This document shows, piece by piece, positions 17,096-25,745 of a stretch of 64,000 nt of DNA (its first letter is position 1; each line of letters starts with the position of its first letter). The stretch covers positions 620,001-684,000 of the forward strand of contig CP073743.1 in assembly GCA_024397935.1 (NCBI GenBank), written 5' to 3'. The stretch comes from a bacterium SCSIO 12844 (lineage in GTDB: Bacteria > Pseudomonadota > Gammaproteobacteria > Francisellales > Francisellaceae). Under the pieces are notes generated by a model that saw only the letters and a list, made by a program, of their open reading frames with translations, ran no database searches and was not told the origin of the DNA. Made by a program: the position numbers and the translations under genes.

Positions 17096-17821
17096 ATGAG
17101 TCAGCAGTTACAAGTAGTTAATTATAAAAGTCCTGTAGTAACAGAGCAGCAGTTGAAAACGTATTTGTCATCAATGGGAAGTAACCTAAAGCCTGAACAT
17201 CAAACGCAGTTTATAGAGCTTGCAAAAGCATTTAATCTTAATCCATTTAAGCGTGAAATATATGGGGTAAGTTATAAAGATAATTTTAATATCATTGTTG
17301 GTTTTGAGGTTTATTTAAAGCGTGCAGAAGCTAGTGGTCAATTAGAAGGTTGGAGAGCTTGGACAGAAGGTAACAAACCTGATTTAAAGGCATGTGTTGA
17401 AATTAAACGTAGAGATTGGAGTGAACCTTATTACCATGAAGTTTATTTTGAGGAGTATAAACAAGAAAATAAAATGTGGTCTACAAAGCCACGCACAATG
17501 CTTAAAAAAGTTGCCATAGCTCAGGGTTTTCGTTTGGCATTTCCACTTGAATTAGGTGGAATCCCCTATATGGAAGATGAACTGCCAGATTTAGAAATTA
17601 CGGATGTTACAACCAAAGAAAAGAAAAATAGTCTGGTCATAAACAAGCTTTACACAAAAATCAAAGCGCATGGTCTTAGTGATGAGGAAATACCTGATTT
17701 TGCTAAATTTGCAAATTTCAGTAGAGATGATATTGACAGTTGTTGGTGCGCATTAAATCGCTTTAATAAGTTATTTCAAGATTATCAAAATTCAAAGGCA
17801 ATTGATCATGAATCTTTATGA
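17096..17821 (+). CDS. RecT/Bet-family single-strand annealing recombinase
   Basis: 241 residues from ATG 17096 (AGGAAG upstream); an ATG at 17063 would add 11 residues. The hallmark order of the Bet family is seen: LNPFKREIYGVSYKDNFNIIVGFEVYLKRAE, then RTMLKKVAIAQGFRLAFP and LGGIPYMEDE. It anneals complementary single strands in phage recombination. No partner exonuclease gene was found next to it. Its end overlaps the Gp157-like gene. Confidence 0.88.
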   Translation: MSQQLQVVNYKSPVVTEQQLKTYLSSMGSNLKPEHQTQFIELAKAFNLNPFKREIYGVSYKDNFNIIVGFEVYLKRAEASGQLEGWRAWTEGNKPDLKACVEIKRRDWSEPYYHEVYFEEYKQENKMWSTKPRTMLKKVAIAQGFRLAFPLELGGIPYMEDELPDLEITDVTTKEKKNSLVINKLYTKIKAHGLSDEEIPDFAKFANFSRDDIDSCWCALNRFNKLFQDYQNSKAIDHESL

Positions 17822-18296
17822 AATTAATCATGCAATTATGCAAACACTATCTAATTCTGTTGATGAAGAGACAGGTGAAGTCATTGGTAATTTCGATATA
17901 GAAAAGTTAGATGAATTAAATCTAGCACGTGAAGTTAAAATTTTGAATATTGCCAAATTGATTAAAAACCTAAGTGCTGAACAGGCAGCAATTAATCATG
18001 AAAAATCAAAATTTCAACAATGGGAAAGTTCGATCAAAAGTCGTGTTGAATCACTGAAAAATTATTTAATAAGTAACTTAAGGGAGGGCGAAAAATTCAA
18101 GGATACACAAATTATGGTTAGTTATAAAAAACCAATGCAGAAGGTTCATATTTCAGATGTAGAAGTTTTGCCAGATGAATTTAAAAAGATTTCAGTTTTA
18201 GCAGATAAGGCAAAGATCAAAAGGCAACTTCTTGATGGTGAAATTGTATCAGGAGCAAAGCTTGAGTTGGGTGAGCCAAGTGTTTTGATTAAGTAA
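17808..18296 (+). CDS. Siphovirus Gp157-like protein
   Basis: 162 residues from ATG 17808, overlapping the end of recT by 14 bases. It begins MNLYEINHAI, has a central long coiled coil (about 45-85: LNIAKLIKNLSAEQAAINHEKSKFQQW) and ends with LPDEFKK, then a K-A-KIKRQLLDGE stretch, the Gp157 family plan. Members are linked to phage replication or recombination; the exact action is unknown. Confidence 0.8.
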   Translation: MNLYEINHAIMQTLSNSVDEETGEVIGNFDIEKLDELNLAREVKILNIAKLIKNLSAEQAAINHEKSKFQQWESSIKSRVESLKNYLISNLREGEKFKDTQIMVSYKKPMQKVHISDVEVLPDEFKKISVLADKAKIKRQLLDGEIVSGAKLELGEPSVLIK

Positions 18297-18316
18297 ATGA
18301 AATTAAGGATAAAGTC

Positions 18317-19072
18317 ATGAGTGAATTAGCGGTATTAAATAATCAAGAGTTAACAATGTCTAGTCTTGAGATTGCTGAGCTAACAGGTAAGAGGCATGAT
18401 CATGTAATTCGAGATATTAAAAAAATGTTAAATGAACTTGAAATCACTCACCCCAAATTTGGGGGCAGCTACATAGATAGTACTGGGAGGCGGTTAAAGT
18501 GTTATTACTTACCAAAGCGTGAAACATTAATTTTAGTCTCAGGATATAATATGGGTATGCGTGCTAAAATTATTGATCGTTGGCAAGAGCTAGAAGAAAA
18601 ACAAGAAACATCATTTGAAATACCGCAAACATTACCCGAAGCATTAAGATTAGCAGCTAATTTAGTTGAAGAAAACTTAACACTTAGAATTGATAATGAA
18701 AAAAAGTCATGCTTAATTGATGAATATCAGCCAAAAGCCGAGTATTTAGATCAGATATTAAGTTCAACTTCACTTGTGACCATAACTCAAATAGCTAAAG
18801 ATTACGGTATGAGTGGTCGTGCAATGAATGAACTTTTGCATGAAATAGGCATTCAGTACAAAATTAATAACCAATGGCTGTTATATAGTCAATATCAATC
18901 AAAAGGTTATACACAAAGTTATACACATTTAAGAATGATAAATGTTAGTTATAATCATGATTTAACTGAAGTTAAAATGGTATCAAAATGGACACAGAAA
19001 GGTCGCTTGTTTTTATATAACAAATTGAAGTATGTAGGTATTTTACCAATGCTTGAATCCAAAGTAGCTTGA
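18317..19072 (+). CDS. Rha/KilAC phage regulatory (antirepressor-like) protein
   Basis: 251 residues. The N-terminal 95 residues are the Rha domain (TMSSLEIAELTGKRHDHVIRDI, then YYLPKRETLILVSGYNMGMRAKIIDRWQELE). The C-terminal about 110 residues are a KilAC/ANT antirepressor domain (TITQIAKDYGMSGRAMNELLHEIGIQYK, then WTQKGRLFLYNKL). Such proteins bind DNA or oppose repressors during lytic growth. Confidence 0.88.
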   Translation: MSELAVLNNQELTMSSLEIAELTGKRHDHVIRDIKKMLNELEITHPKFGGSYIDSTGRRLKCYYLPKRETLILVSGYNMGMRAKIIDRWQELEEKQETSFEIPQTLPEALRLAANLVEENLTLRIDNEKKSCLIDEYQPKAEYLDQILSSTSLVTITQIAKDYGMSGRAMNELLHEIGIQYKINNQWLLYSQYQSKGYTQSYTHLRMINVSYNHDLTEVKMVSKWTQKGRLFLYNKLKYVGILPMLESKVA

Positions 19073-19091
19073 TTATTTTTAAGGATTTATA

Positions 19092-19526
19092 ATGAGGTAT
19101 CAATATGAGGATAAAGTATTTTATTCACAGGTAGCGATATTTAAATATTTAAAGTCGATTAGTATTGTTAGCTGTGGATATAACTTCTTTATCAATGCTT
19201 TAAAGAAGAATAATCGAAATGTGCTAAATACGATTAAGTATACTAAAAAGCATAATCATGGTCGTGCAAAAGTGAGTCAAGGATTTGAAGTTGATGGAGC
19301 TTACTTTAACAATATGAGTGAGTTTGAAGATAAGTATAATTTGCCTAAAAATACAGTTTCTAATATTAAATCAAAACAAAAACTATCTGTGCAAGAAGCA
19401 GCATTAAAAGCGTTGGAATTACCAATTGCTAAGCATCAAGTTTTATATAAGAACAAGATGATATCAAAGTTTTTACAATCAAAACTACCAACGACAAATT
19501 TGGCCTATCGTTATAACAGGGGGTAA
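19092..19526 (+). CDS. Hypothetical DNA-binding-like protein
   Basis: 144 residues, basic, ending in Arg-Gly. The middle (VDGAYFNNMSEFEDKYNLPKNTVSNI) looks like a small helix-turn-helix repeat of the type found in NUMOD-like phage proteins. Four bases separate it from the Mor-like gene. The function is unknown. Confidence 0.5.
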   Translation: MRYQYEDKVFYSQVAIFKYLKSISIVSCGYNFFINALKKNNRNVLNTIKYTKKHNHGRAKVSQGFEVDGAYFNNMSEFEDKYNLPKNTVSNIKSKQKLSVQEAALKALELPIAKHQVLYKNKMISKFLQSKLPTTNLAYRYNRG

Positions 19527-19529
19527 ACG

Positions 19530-19940
19530 ATGGATGAGTTAACATTATCAATTGGGTATAAAATGATTGAGAGCCTAATCGGTAGAAAATATGCTGATGT
19601 GGTTTATGATATTGCTGCGACAAATAATCGAAATAAAGTCTATATTCCAGTTTATTCTGGTGGCTCTACAGGTCGATTAAAGAAAGCGTTGCCTGATCAT
19701 ATCTTTAAAGAGCTTGTTAAACATTTTGGTGGTCAACGTTTATATATTCAAAAAGAAAATATTAAAATTGATGAATCAGCCTTAAGGCGTAAAGCAACAC
19801 AGGATTTAGCTGATAAAGGTTACTCAGCAGATGAAATAGCACAGATTATTGGGGTTAATAGGACGACGGTGTTTAAAAGTTATTTGGCTAATAAAGTAAA
19901 AATGAAATATCTTAATGGTAAGCAAGGAGAATTATTTTAA
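19530..19940 (+). CDS. Mor-family transcription activator
   Basis: 136 residues. The family features are visible: HIFKELVKHFGGQRLYIQK near 63-80 and a C-terminal helix-turn-helix (GYSADEIAQIIGVNRTTVFKSYL, about 101-123). Mor/C proteins of Mu-like phages bind near -35 as dimers and switch on middle or late promoters. As the last early gene it is the natural candidate to recognise the CCCAAACTC promoters of this prophage (inference). The 214 bp downstream hold no gene other than the curli leader region. Confidence 0.8.
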   Translation: MDELTLSIGYKMIESLIGRKYADVVYDIAATNNRNKVYIPVYSGGSTGRLKKALPDHIFKELVKHFGGQRLYIQKENIKIDESALRRKATQDLADKGYSADEIAQIIGVNRTTVFKSYLANKVKMKYLNGKQGELF

Positions 19941-20154
19941 TTTTAAATGTATTTCAATGATCAGTTATAAAGTTTATATTTAAATTGTTTTTATTATGTA
20001 TCTATAAGTTTATATATTTCAATATTGTGCAATGCAAAATCATGCAAACACTTGTATCGCCATTAATAAATTTATTTTATTGTTTCAAATATTACATAAA
20101 AATTTATTTTGTTATATTTATTTTTATGTAAAACAAAAAAAATTAAGGCTACTT

Positions 20155-20568
20155 ATGATGCTTAAAATTATTTTATTATCTTTTTTGTTGGTGTTTAATT
20201 TAAATTCTATGGCCTCCACATTAATTTATCAGCCTGTCAGTCCCTCATTTGGAGGCAATCCTTTAAATGGGCCTTTTCTACTCCGTAGTGCTGAGCTACA
20301 AGATGATCATAAACCTCCTTCATCTGGGAGTAGATCATCAGCAAATACTGCTGCCGAGAGATTAAAGGCAAGATTAGATTCAGTTATTGCTTCACAGTTA
20401 GCTAGTTCAATCTTAAAAAATGTGATTGATGATGATGGTAACTTAAGTGCAGGTTCGGTTGAAACAGATTCATTTACCGTTTCTGTCACAGAAATAGGTA
20501 GTAGCTTCATTATTAATTTAGATGATAAAGTAACGGGAGAGTCAAGTGAAATTACTATTACTAATTAA
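20155..20568 (+). CDS. csgF: Curli assembly factor CsgF
   Basis: 137 residues from ATG 20155 with AAGG upstream; the longer frame from 20032 has no ribosome site. A signal peptide (about 1-20) precedes LIYQPVSPSFGGNPLNGPFLL, the CsgF hallmark that binds the CsgG pore. The rest includes a helix (about 62-80) and beta strands. CsgF couples the CsgG channel to curlin nucleation at the cell surface. The csgG start overlaps its end by 23 bases. It lies inside the prophage, after the Mor gene. Confidence 0.9.
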   Translation: MMLKIILLSFLLVFNLNSMASTLIYQPVSPSFGGNPLNGPFLLRSAELQDDHKPPSSGSRSSANTAAERLKARLDSVIASQLASSILKNVIDDDGNLSAGSVETDSFTVSVTEIGSSFIINLDDKVTGESSEITITN

Positions 20569-21343
20569 TAATATCAAAATAACTACACTGTTTATGGTTC
20601 TAATACTATTAACAGGTTGTGCTACAAACCAAAAAAGAATCAAGCAGCCTGTTTATGATGAGAATGTCTATTCACAAGCTTTTATGAAAACTTTTCCTAA
20701 AGAAAAACTTAATGTATCAATTTTTGAATTTAAAGATTATACGGGGAAATATCAAGGTGCACTAAATGGTCAAAGTGTTTATTCAAAAGTAGTTACTCAA
20801 GACCCAGAGTCTGTCTTAATTACTAAACTATTGGCAAGTGATTGGTTTAATGTATTAGAGCGAACGGTGTTAAAAAATATTTTAACTGAAAGAAAGTTAT
20901 CTGAATTAAGTAACAAAGAGAAATTCTCTAAACTTGCATACTCGCGTTATGCACTTGCAGGTGGAATTATTGATTATGAATCTAATACATTAACAGGAGG
21001 GCTTGGTGCAAAATATTTTGGTATTGGAGGTTCTACTGAATATAGAGCTGATCAGATGACCATAAGTTTAAGATTAATTGATATTGAGACAGGATCAATT
21101 TTAAGCTCTACTGTTTTGACGGATCAAGTTTATTCATATGGATTGAGTCTAGGGGTTTTTCAGTTTGTAAGCTATAAGAAATTATTGGAAGCTGAAGGTG
21201 GCTTTACAAGAAATGAACCCAAGATTCTTGTATTAAATAGCTTACTAGAAGAATCTGTTAAACAGCTTATTCAAGATAGTATTGAATTAGGTATTTTTAG
21301 TGTAAAAGAAACAAGCAGTAATATAAAACAAATAAAAAGTTGA
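20546..21343 (+). CDS. csgG: Curli secretion channel lipoprotein CsgG
   Basis: 265 residues beginning at a GTG with GGGAGA upstream. A lipobox LLTGC puts the modified Cys at residue 25. The body follows CsgG: VSIFEFKDYTGKYQ, WFNVLERTVLKNILTERK, YALAGGIIDYESNT and a later helix before ESVKQLIQD. CsgG forms the nonameric outer-membrane pore for curlins. With csgF and the downstream curlin it makes a minimal curli operon; no csgE, csgC or csgD is seen. Confidence 0.93.
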   Translation: MKLLLLINNIKITTLFMVLILLTGCATNQKRIKQPVYDENVYSQAFMKTFPKEKLNVSIFEFKDYTGKYQGALNGQSVYSKVVTQDPESVLITKLLASDWFNVLERTVLKNILTERKLSELSNKEKFSKLAYSRYALAGGIIDYESNTLTGGLGAKYFGIGGSTEYRADQMTISLRLIDIETGSILSSTVLTDQVYSYGLSLGVFQFVSYKKLLEAEGGFTRNEPKILVLNSLLEESVKQLIQDSIELGIFSVKETSSNIKQIKS

Positions 21344-21461
21344 TGTGTAATGAATAACTAATAATTACTTAGGGAGGTGCATAATTAAGAAGAGAAGAGT
21401 TTTATTTAAAACAAAAAAAGAAAAATTGAATAAAAGAATATAATTCTAATTGGAGAACAAC

Positions 21462-23273
21462 ATGAATATCCTAAGTAAAAACCTACTAGGGGTTGCATTA
21501 TTCAGTTGTCTGTATATAAATGCAAATGCAACAACTAGTGTATCTGCAGCATTTGACGCTGCTCATAGTGCTGCATTAGCTGATGTTAATGCAATAGATC
21601 AGTCACTCTCAGGTAGTACTGCAGCTATTTCAGATACAACAGCAACTATGAATAATGTACAAATGACTGTCTCACAAACACCAGGTAGTATACAAGTAAG
21701 TGAGATTACAAGTTTATCAAATCCAGCAATTGATGGCAATGATGATGTTTTCATTGATCAATCAGGTGCTACGGTTGCTAATCCTAATAAAGCCTTAACG
21801 ATATGGAATGGTGATAATTTATTTTTAAGCTTAGTGCAAAATGGAGAAGGTAATTTATCTTTACTCAATGTTAATGGTAATGATTCTAGTTTTGAACTTG
21901 ATCAATCAGGCCCAGGTAATAGTAGTACGGTTACATCAATTGGTAATCAGCTTGATGGAACAGTAGATCAAGATTCAGTATTAATGGGAAATGCTTTTAC
22001 CTATAGAGGTAGCGGTGATAATAATGAGTTTACAGTTACACAAAATGGTGATAGCAATACTTCTACTGTTGATATTGAAGGGAATGATAATTTCATTGGC
22101 AGTGGTGATGCAATTAATCTGGATGGAAATAATAACCTAAGCAGTGCTTTAATTGTAGGAGATAATAATAGCCATAATCTAGCAATAGATGGTGATACAA
22201 ATACATTTAATGCAATAATTGAAGGCAACTCCAATCGTATAGATATGGGTTTTGTAGGTGAGAATCAAGGTAATAATAATAATTTCTTTGCTGATATACA
22301 TGGCGATAATAATAGGAGCGATATGTATGGTATTGTTGGAAACTCAAATAACTTATCAGCAAATATTACAGGTGATGATAATCGTAGTGGAATGACTGAT
22401 GTCAATGGAGATTTAAATGCATTATCAGCAACAGTCATGGGAAATAGTAATGATCTAGATTTTTATGATATTACAGGAAATTTAAATGATTTATCAGCAA
22501 CAGTCATGGGCAATAGTAATGATCTAGATTTTGATGATATTACAGGAAATTTAAATGAGTTATCAGCAGCTGTGGCAGGTAATGATAATGATGTTGATTT
22601 TCATGATGTCGTCGGTAATGAAAATATGCTATCAGCTACTTTAACAGGTGATGATAATAATGTAGATTTTGATAGTGTTGTTGGAAATCTGAATGAATTG
22701 TCAGCAACAGTCATGGGCAATAGTAATGATCTAGATTTTGATGATATTACAGGAAATTTAAATGAGTTATCAGCAGCTGTGGCAGGTAATGATAATGATG
22801 TTGATTTTCATGATGTCGTCGGTAATGAAAATATGCTATCAGCTACTTTAACAGGTGATGATAATAATGTAGATTTTGATAGTGTTGTTGGAAATCTGAA
22901 TGAATTGTCAGCAACTGTGGCAGGTAATAGTAATGATATTGACTTTCATGATATTGAAGGGGATGGAAATATATTATCAGCGATAGTAACAGGTGGCGAT
23001 AATGATTTGGATTACAATGATATTGAAGGTGATAATAATGTTGTTATATCTACATTATTTACAGGTAGTAATTCTAATGAGTTAACTGTAGATCAAATTT
23101 TAGGATCTGATAATACTCTTACAACAAATATTACAGGTTCTTTTAATGATTTAACCTATAGTATTGATGGAGACAGTAATGACATTACTACAACGGTAAA
23201 TGGTGATAATTATCTTCATACAACAACACTAGTTGGAAGTAATAACATAATGACTTTCACATACGGTCCATAA
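21462..23273 (+). CDS. Large repeat curlin-like amyloid subunit
   Basis: 603 residues from ATG 21462 (GGAG upstream), with a signal peptide (about 1-22, ANA). The first part (about 80-200) has curlin-like repeats with Q-x-G-x-x-N cores (VQNGEGN, DQSGPGN, TQNGDSN). From about 320 to 530 a 23-residue repeat appears, roughly LSATVxGNxNDLDFxDIxGN. It is very rich in Asn, Asp and Gly and has no Cys after the signal peptide. E. coli CsgA has about 150 residues and five repeats, so this is far longer. It is probably exported by the CsgG/CsgF pair upstream. A strong hairpin follows the stop. Confidence 0.82.
   Translation: MNILSKNLLGVALFSCLYINANATTSVSAAFDAAHSAALADVNAIDQSLSGSTAAISDTTATMNNVQMTVSQTPGSIQVSEITSLSNPAIDGNDDVFIDQSGATVANPNKALTIWNGDNLFLSLVQNGEGNLSLLNVNGNDSSFELDQSGPGNSSTVTSIGNQLDGTVDQDSVLMGNAFTYRGSGDNNEFTVTQNGDSNTSTVDIEGNDNFIGSGDAINLDGNNNLSSALIVGDNNSHNLAIDGDTNTFNAIIEGNSNRIDMGFVGENQGNNNNFFADIHGDNNRSDMYGIVGNSNNLSANITGDDNRSGMTDVNGDLNALSATVMGNSNDLDFYDITGNLNDLSATVMGNSNDLDFDDITGNLNELSAAVAGNDNDVDFHDVVGNENMLSATLTGDDNNVDFDSVVGNLNELSATVMGNSNDLDFDDITGNLNELSAAVAGNDNDVDFHDVVGNENMLSATLTGDDNNVDFDSVVGNLNELSATVAGNSNDIDFHDIEGDGNILSAIVTGGDNDLDYNDIEGDNNVVISTLFTGSNSNELTVDQILGSDNTLTTNITGSFNDLTYSIDGDSNDITTTVNGDNYLHTTTLVGSNNIMTFTYGP
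22494..22907 (+). repeat. Perfect 207-bp tandem duplication in the curlin gene
   Basis: 22494-22700 and 22701-22907 are identical over 207 bp, equal to 69 residues or three 23-residue units, and in frame. The neighbouring units are similar but not identical. This points to a recent duplication by slippage or unequal recombination, so the length may differ among strains. Confidence 0.9.
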
Positions 23274-23286
23274 ATAACTATCTATT

Positions 23287-23313
23287 TATATGGCAAAATT
23301 ATTTTGCCATATA
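23287..23313. terminator. Strong hairpin after the curlin gene
   Basis: TATATGGCAAAAT (23287-23299) and ATTTTGCCATATA (23301-23313) form a 13-bp perfect inverted repeat with one base between the arms, 13 bases after the stop codon. No long T-run follows, but the arms end in T-rich sequence on both strands. It probably ends the curli operon or stabilises its mRNA 3' end. Confidence 0.6.
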
Positions 23314-23367
23314 ATCATATAACTATAAAATTAAAAATTTAATTAAATCTTATTATTTATATTTATT

Positions 23368-24557
23368 CACACTACACGACAGTAACGGTGTAACCCATTG
23401 ATTTTTCATTGTTATCGTTCATTCTTATAATCGCCAAAAAACAAAAAAGAGCGATATGATGAAACACATCAATGAATTACAACAGTCACTGAAGCACTAT
23501 TTTAACTTATCTTTTTGGAATACTGAATGCCTAACTTACTTTATTATTGCCCTACAGATAATAAATGATGTTAATCTTTCACAAATTGCTAAATGCTTTC
23601 CATCAAAAGCATCAACTACGTCATGTTATAGACGTCTTCAACGTTTTATCACAAGGTTTGAAATATCTTTTCTTAGCCTCTGGAAACTAGTCGACACCAT
23701 TTTCAATTTATCTGATCAAGTCATATTATGCATGGATAGAACTAACTGGAAGTTTGGCAAGGTACATATTAATTTTCTAATGATTGCTATTGCTTATAAA
23801 GGTGTTGCAATTCCTGTGATTTGGTCACTGCTTCCTCAGCGAAAGAGAGGTAACTCAAAAGCCATTGATAGGCAGAGACTATTTGATCAACTACTTGAAT
23901 TTATTCCTGCAACTAGAATTAAAACACTTTTATGTGATCGTGAATTTATTGATGGAAATTGGATAGCTTATTTGTCTAGCAAACAAGTTAAATTTGTTAT
24001 TCGAGCCAAAGGTAATTATCTAGCTTCTAATAAAAAGATTTCAAAATTATTTCTAACTCTTCAAGCTTCACAAGCAAGAACACTTCATAATACAAAGTGT
24101 ATAGTAGGGTGCGATTTATATGTTTCAGGACTGCGACTGCCTACAGGTGAATTAGTTATTGTTGTAACTAGAGAGTTTAACCTAAATGCACTCGATCAAT
24201 ATAAAATAAGATGGGAGATTGAGTCATTTTTTTCAGCTATTAAAAAACGTGGTTTTAATTTTGAGAATACCCACTTAACTGATATGCAAAAACTTTCAAG
24301 GCTTATGTTTGTTGTATCCATTGCATTAATATGGTCTTATCGTACAGGTGAAATATTAGAAAGCATTAAACCTATTAAAATTAAAAAGCATGGATTTAAA
24401 GCTAAGTCTTTGATTAAAATTGGTACTGAAACTATTGCTAAATCGCTAGCTAGAGCCATTAATTCTTCAGAGTATATCTGTAATATTATCAAAGCTACAT
24501 TTAAACCTAAAATATCAATTAGTCAAAGAATGGATCTGGTAGGTGTCATGTAGTGTG
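23368..24557 (+). mobile_element. Complete IS4-family insertion sequence with 9-bp target duplication
   Basis: 1190 bp. The ends are imperfect inverted repeats beginning CACACTACA (15 of 19 matching: left 23368-23386, right 24539-24557 on the other strand). The flanks are identical 9-bp copies of ATATTTATT (23359-23367 and 24558-24566), the target duplication size usual for IS4-type elements. The perfect duplication and intact transposase suggest a recent insertion between the curlin and hsp20 genes. Confidence 0.9.
23456..24553 (+). CDS. IS4-family transposase
   Basis: 365 residues. DDE residues can be placed as CMDRTNW (first Asp near 93), LLCDREFIDG (second Asp near 162) and the Y-x2-R-x-x-IE-x-F-x3-K motif YKIRWEIESFFSAIKK (Glu near 259). 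A TATAAT (23426-23431) lies in the left end of the element. The coding sequence almost reaches the right inverted repeat. It is full length and without frameshift. Confidence 0.92.
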   Translation: MMKHINELQQSLKHYFNLSFWNTECLTYFIIALQIINDVNLSQIAKCFPSKASTTSCYRRLQRFITRFEISFLSLWKLVDTIFNLSDQVILCMDRTNWKFGKVHINFLMIAIAYKGVAIPVIWSLLPQRKRGNSKAIDRQRLFDQLLEFIPATRIKTLLCDREFIDGNWIAYLSSKQVKFVIRAKGNYLASNKKISKLFLTLQASQARTLHNTKCIVGCDLYVSGLRLPTGELVIVVTREFNLNALDQYKIRWEIESFFSAIKKRGFNFENTHLTDMQKLSRLMFVVSIALIWSYRTGEILESIKPIKIKKHGFKAKSLIKIGTETIAKSLARAINSSEYICNIIKATFKPKISISQRMDLVGVM

Positions 24558-24785
24558 ATATTTATTAGAAAATTTGTAACATGTTAAAAAGATATACTAA
24601 GGCTTGTTAACATTTCAATTTAAGAATTGATTTTAAGAAGTAAATTCGTAAAGTTAAGATTCTTACAATATAAAAATAAGCTTGCTAATGATTCGATGAA
24701 TGCTCATAGAGGAGTATTAGTCAAATATTAAGAGATATCATGCATGAATATAGGATTTATGGTAAACCTAATTTATAAAGTACTT

Positions 24786-24896
24786 TAGCAGGTGATATAA
24801 CATAAACATATAGTTTGTGATGGCTATAGTTTGCCAATTTGTTTTGCTATTACAGGTGGTGAGGTTAATGTATGTAAAGTAATAACACTACGATAG
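24786..24896 (+). pseudogene. IS5-family transposase remnant
   Basis: From about 24807 the frame reads HIVCDGYSLPICFAITGGEV and then NVCK, closely resembling the middle of IS5-type transposases (KIHLVCD, then ITGGEVHD), and then stops at 24894. A preceding S-R-x-Y-N stretch is in a shifted frame. Only this fragment is recognisable in the roughly 450-bp gap between the IS4 element and the hsp20 gene; the rest holds nothing I can identify apart from the hsp20 promoter. Confidence 0.65.
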
Positions 24897-24914
24897 AAGT
24901 ACCTTGTGATCTAT

Positions 24915-24943
24915 TTGACAAAATAAGTTTTTTGTAACATATT
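24915..24943 (+). promoter_or_regulatory. Likely promoter of hsp20
   Basis: TTGACA at 24915-24920, 17 bp, then CATATT at 24938-24943. It is a housekeeping-type promoter; no sigma-32-like CCCCAT element was found. Transcription would begin about 50 bp before the leader ATG at 24999. Confidence 0.5.
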
Positions 24944-24998
24944 CTATTTAGTGATTTTAATCACTGGTATGTATAACGTAATGCAAGGAGCTAGCAAA

Positions 24999-25031
24999 AT
25001 GAGTACTACAAAGATTCCACAGATGAAATGA
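24999..25031 (+). CDS. Ten-codon leader ORF overlapping hsp20
   Basis: ATG 24999 has the only strong ribosome site of the region (AAGGAG, 8-9 bases upstream) and encodes MSTTKIPQMK, then TGA. Its stop overlaps the hsp20 ATG (ATGA at 25028-25031). Either it is a coupled leader peptide, or it is the true N-terminus of Hsp20 separated by an old frameshift. Confidence 0.45.
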   Translation: MSTTKIPQMK

Positions 25032-25666
25032 CGTCATATACAAATTACGCAGATCATAAATTAAATCAATGGCAAACTGATACAGTTAATGGTATGCCTT
25101 CACATAATAGCAATGGATTTATGAATTTAACACCTGGAGGTACTACTGGTATACCCAATCTTTTTGGTTTTGGCACGGAAATATCTCAGAATCCTGGTTT
25201 AAACAGTACAGTATCAAATTTGGATAATTACGCAAAAGAATTGCAACAATTAGTTAACTCTTTAAATAGAGATTTATTTCAAATGTTTAACCATCAGACA
25301 TTTCCTCAAACAACATGGATGAATAAACAGAGTTTAGCAGTTGATATTACGGAGTTTCATGACTCATTTGTTATTAAAGCAGAAGTGGCTGGTTTGAAAA
25401 AGAATGATGTCAAAGTTTACTATAGTAATGGTCAATTAACCATTAAAGCAGTGAAAGAACGTCAAGATAAGATAGAAGCTAATTCAATATCAGTTAGAAA
25501 AGAGAGTTTTGGTGGTGTTTACACCCGTCATATTTTATTGACAAACACTCCTGAAGTTGTTGATGCTAAGTCAATTACTGCTAAATTAAATAATGGTATA
25601 TTAGAGATTACAATTCAAAAAACTAAGTCTATTCAAAATACGTCATTAGAAGTACCTATAAGTTAG
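25028..25666 (+). CDS. Hsp20/alpha-crystallin small heat-shock protein
   Basis: 212 residues. The N-terminal about 95 residues are Gly/Asn-rich and probably flexible. The alpha-crystallin domain follows (about 103-200): LAVDITEFHDSFVIKAEVAGLKKNDVKV, then the SVRKESFGGVYTRHILL and LNNGILEITIQK signatures. It holds unfolding proteins. It sits in the prophage cargo block between IS remains and the zur/ZIP pair. The start has no own ribosome site and depends on the upstream leader ORF. Confidence 0.85.
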   Translation: MTSYTNYADHKLNQWQTDTVNGMPSHNSNGFMNLTPGGTTGIPNLFGFGTEISQNPGLNSTVSNLDNYAKELQQLVNSLNRDLFQMFNHQTFPQTTWMNKQSLAVDITEFHDSFVIKAEVAGLKKNDVKVYYSNGQLTIKAVKERQDKIEANSISVRKESFGGVYTRHILLTNTPEVVDAKSITAKLNNGILEITIQKTKSIQNTSLEVPIS

Positions 25667-25745
25667 AGCTTTTACTTTTACTCTTCTCCGTGGCTTGCCA
25701 CGCAATACATATTGTATGGAATGAAAATATGGGGGTAGCTATATA

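Noticed and set aside
22001-22234. A minus-strand frame in the curlin gene
   Set aside because: It is the shadow of the low-complexity repeat gene.
21900-23200. The periodic curlin DNA as a CRISPR array
   Set aside because: The repeats are in frame, 69 bp units without unique spacers, and encode a regular protein.
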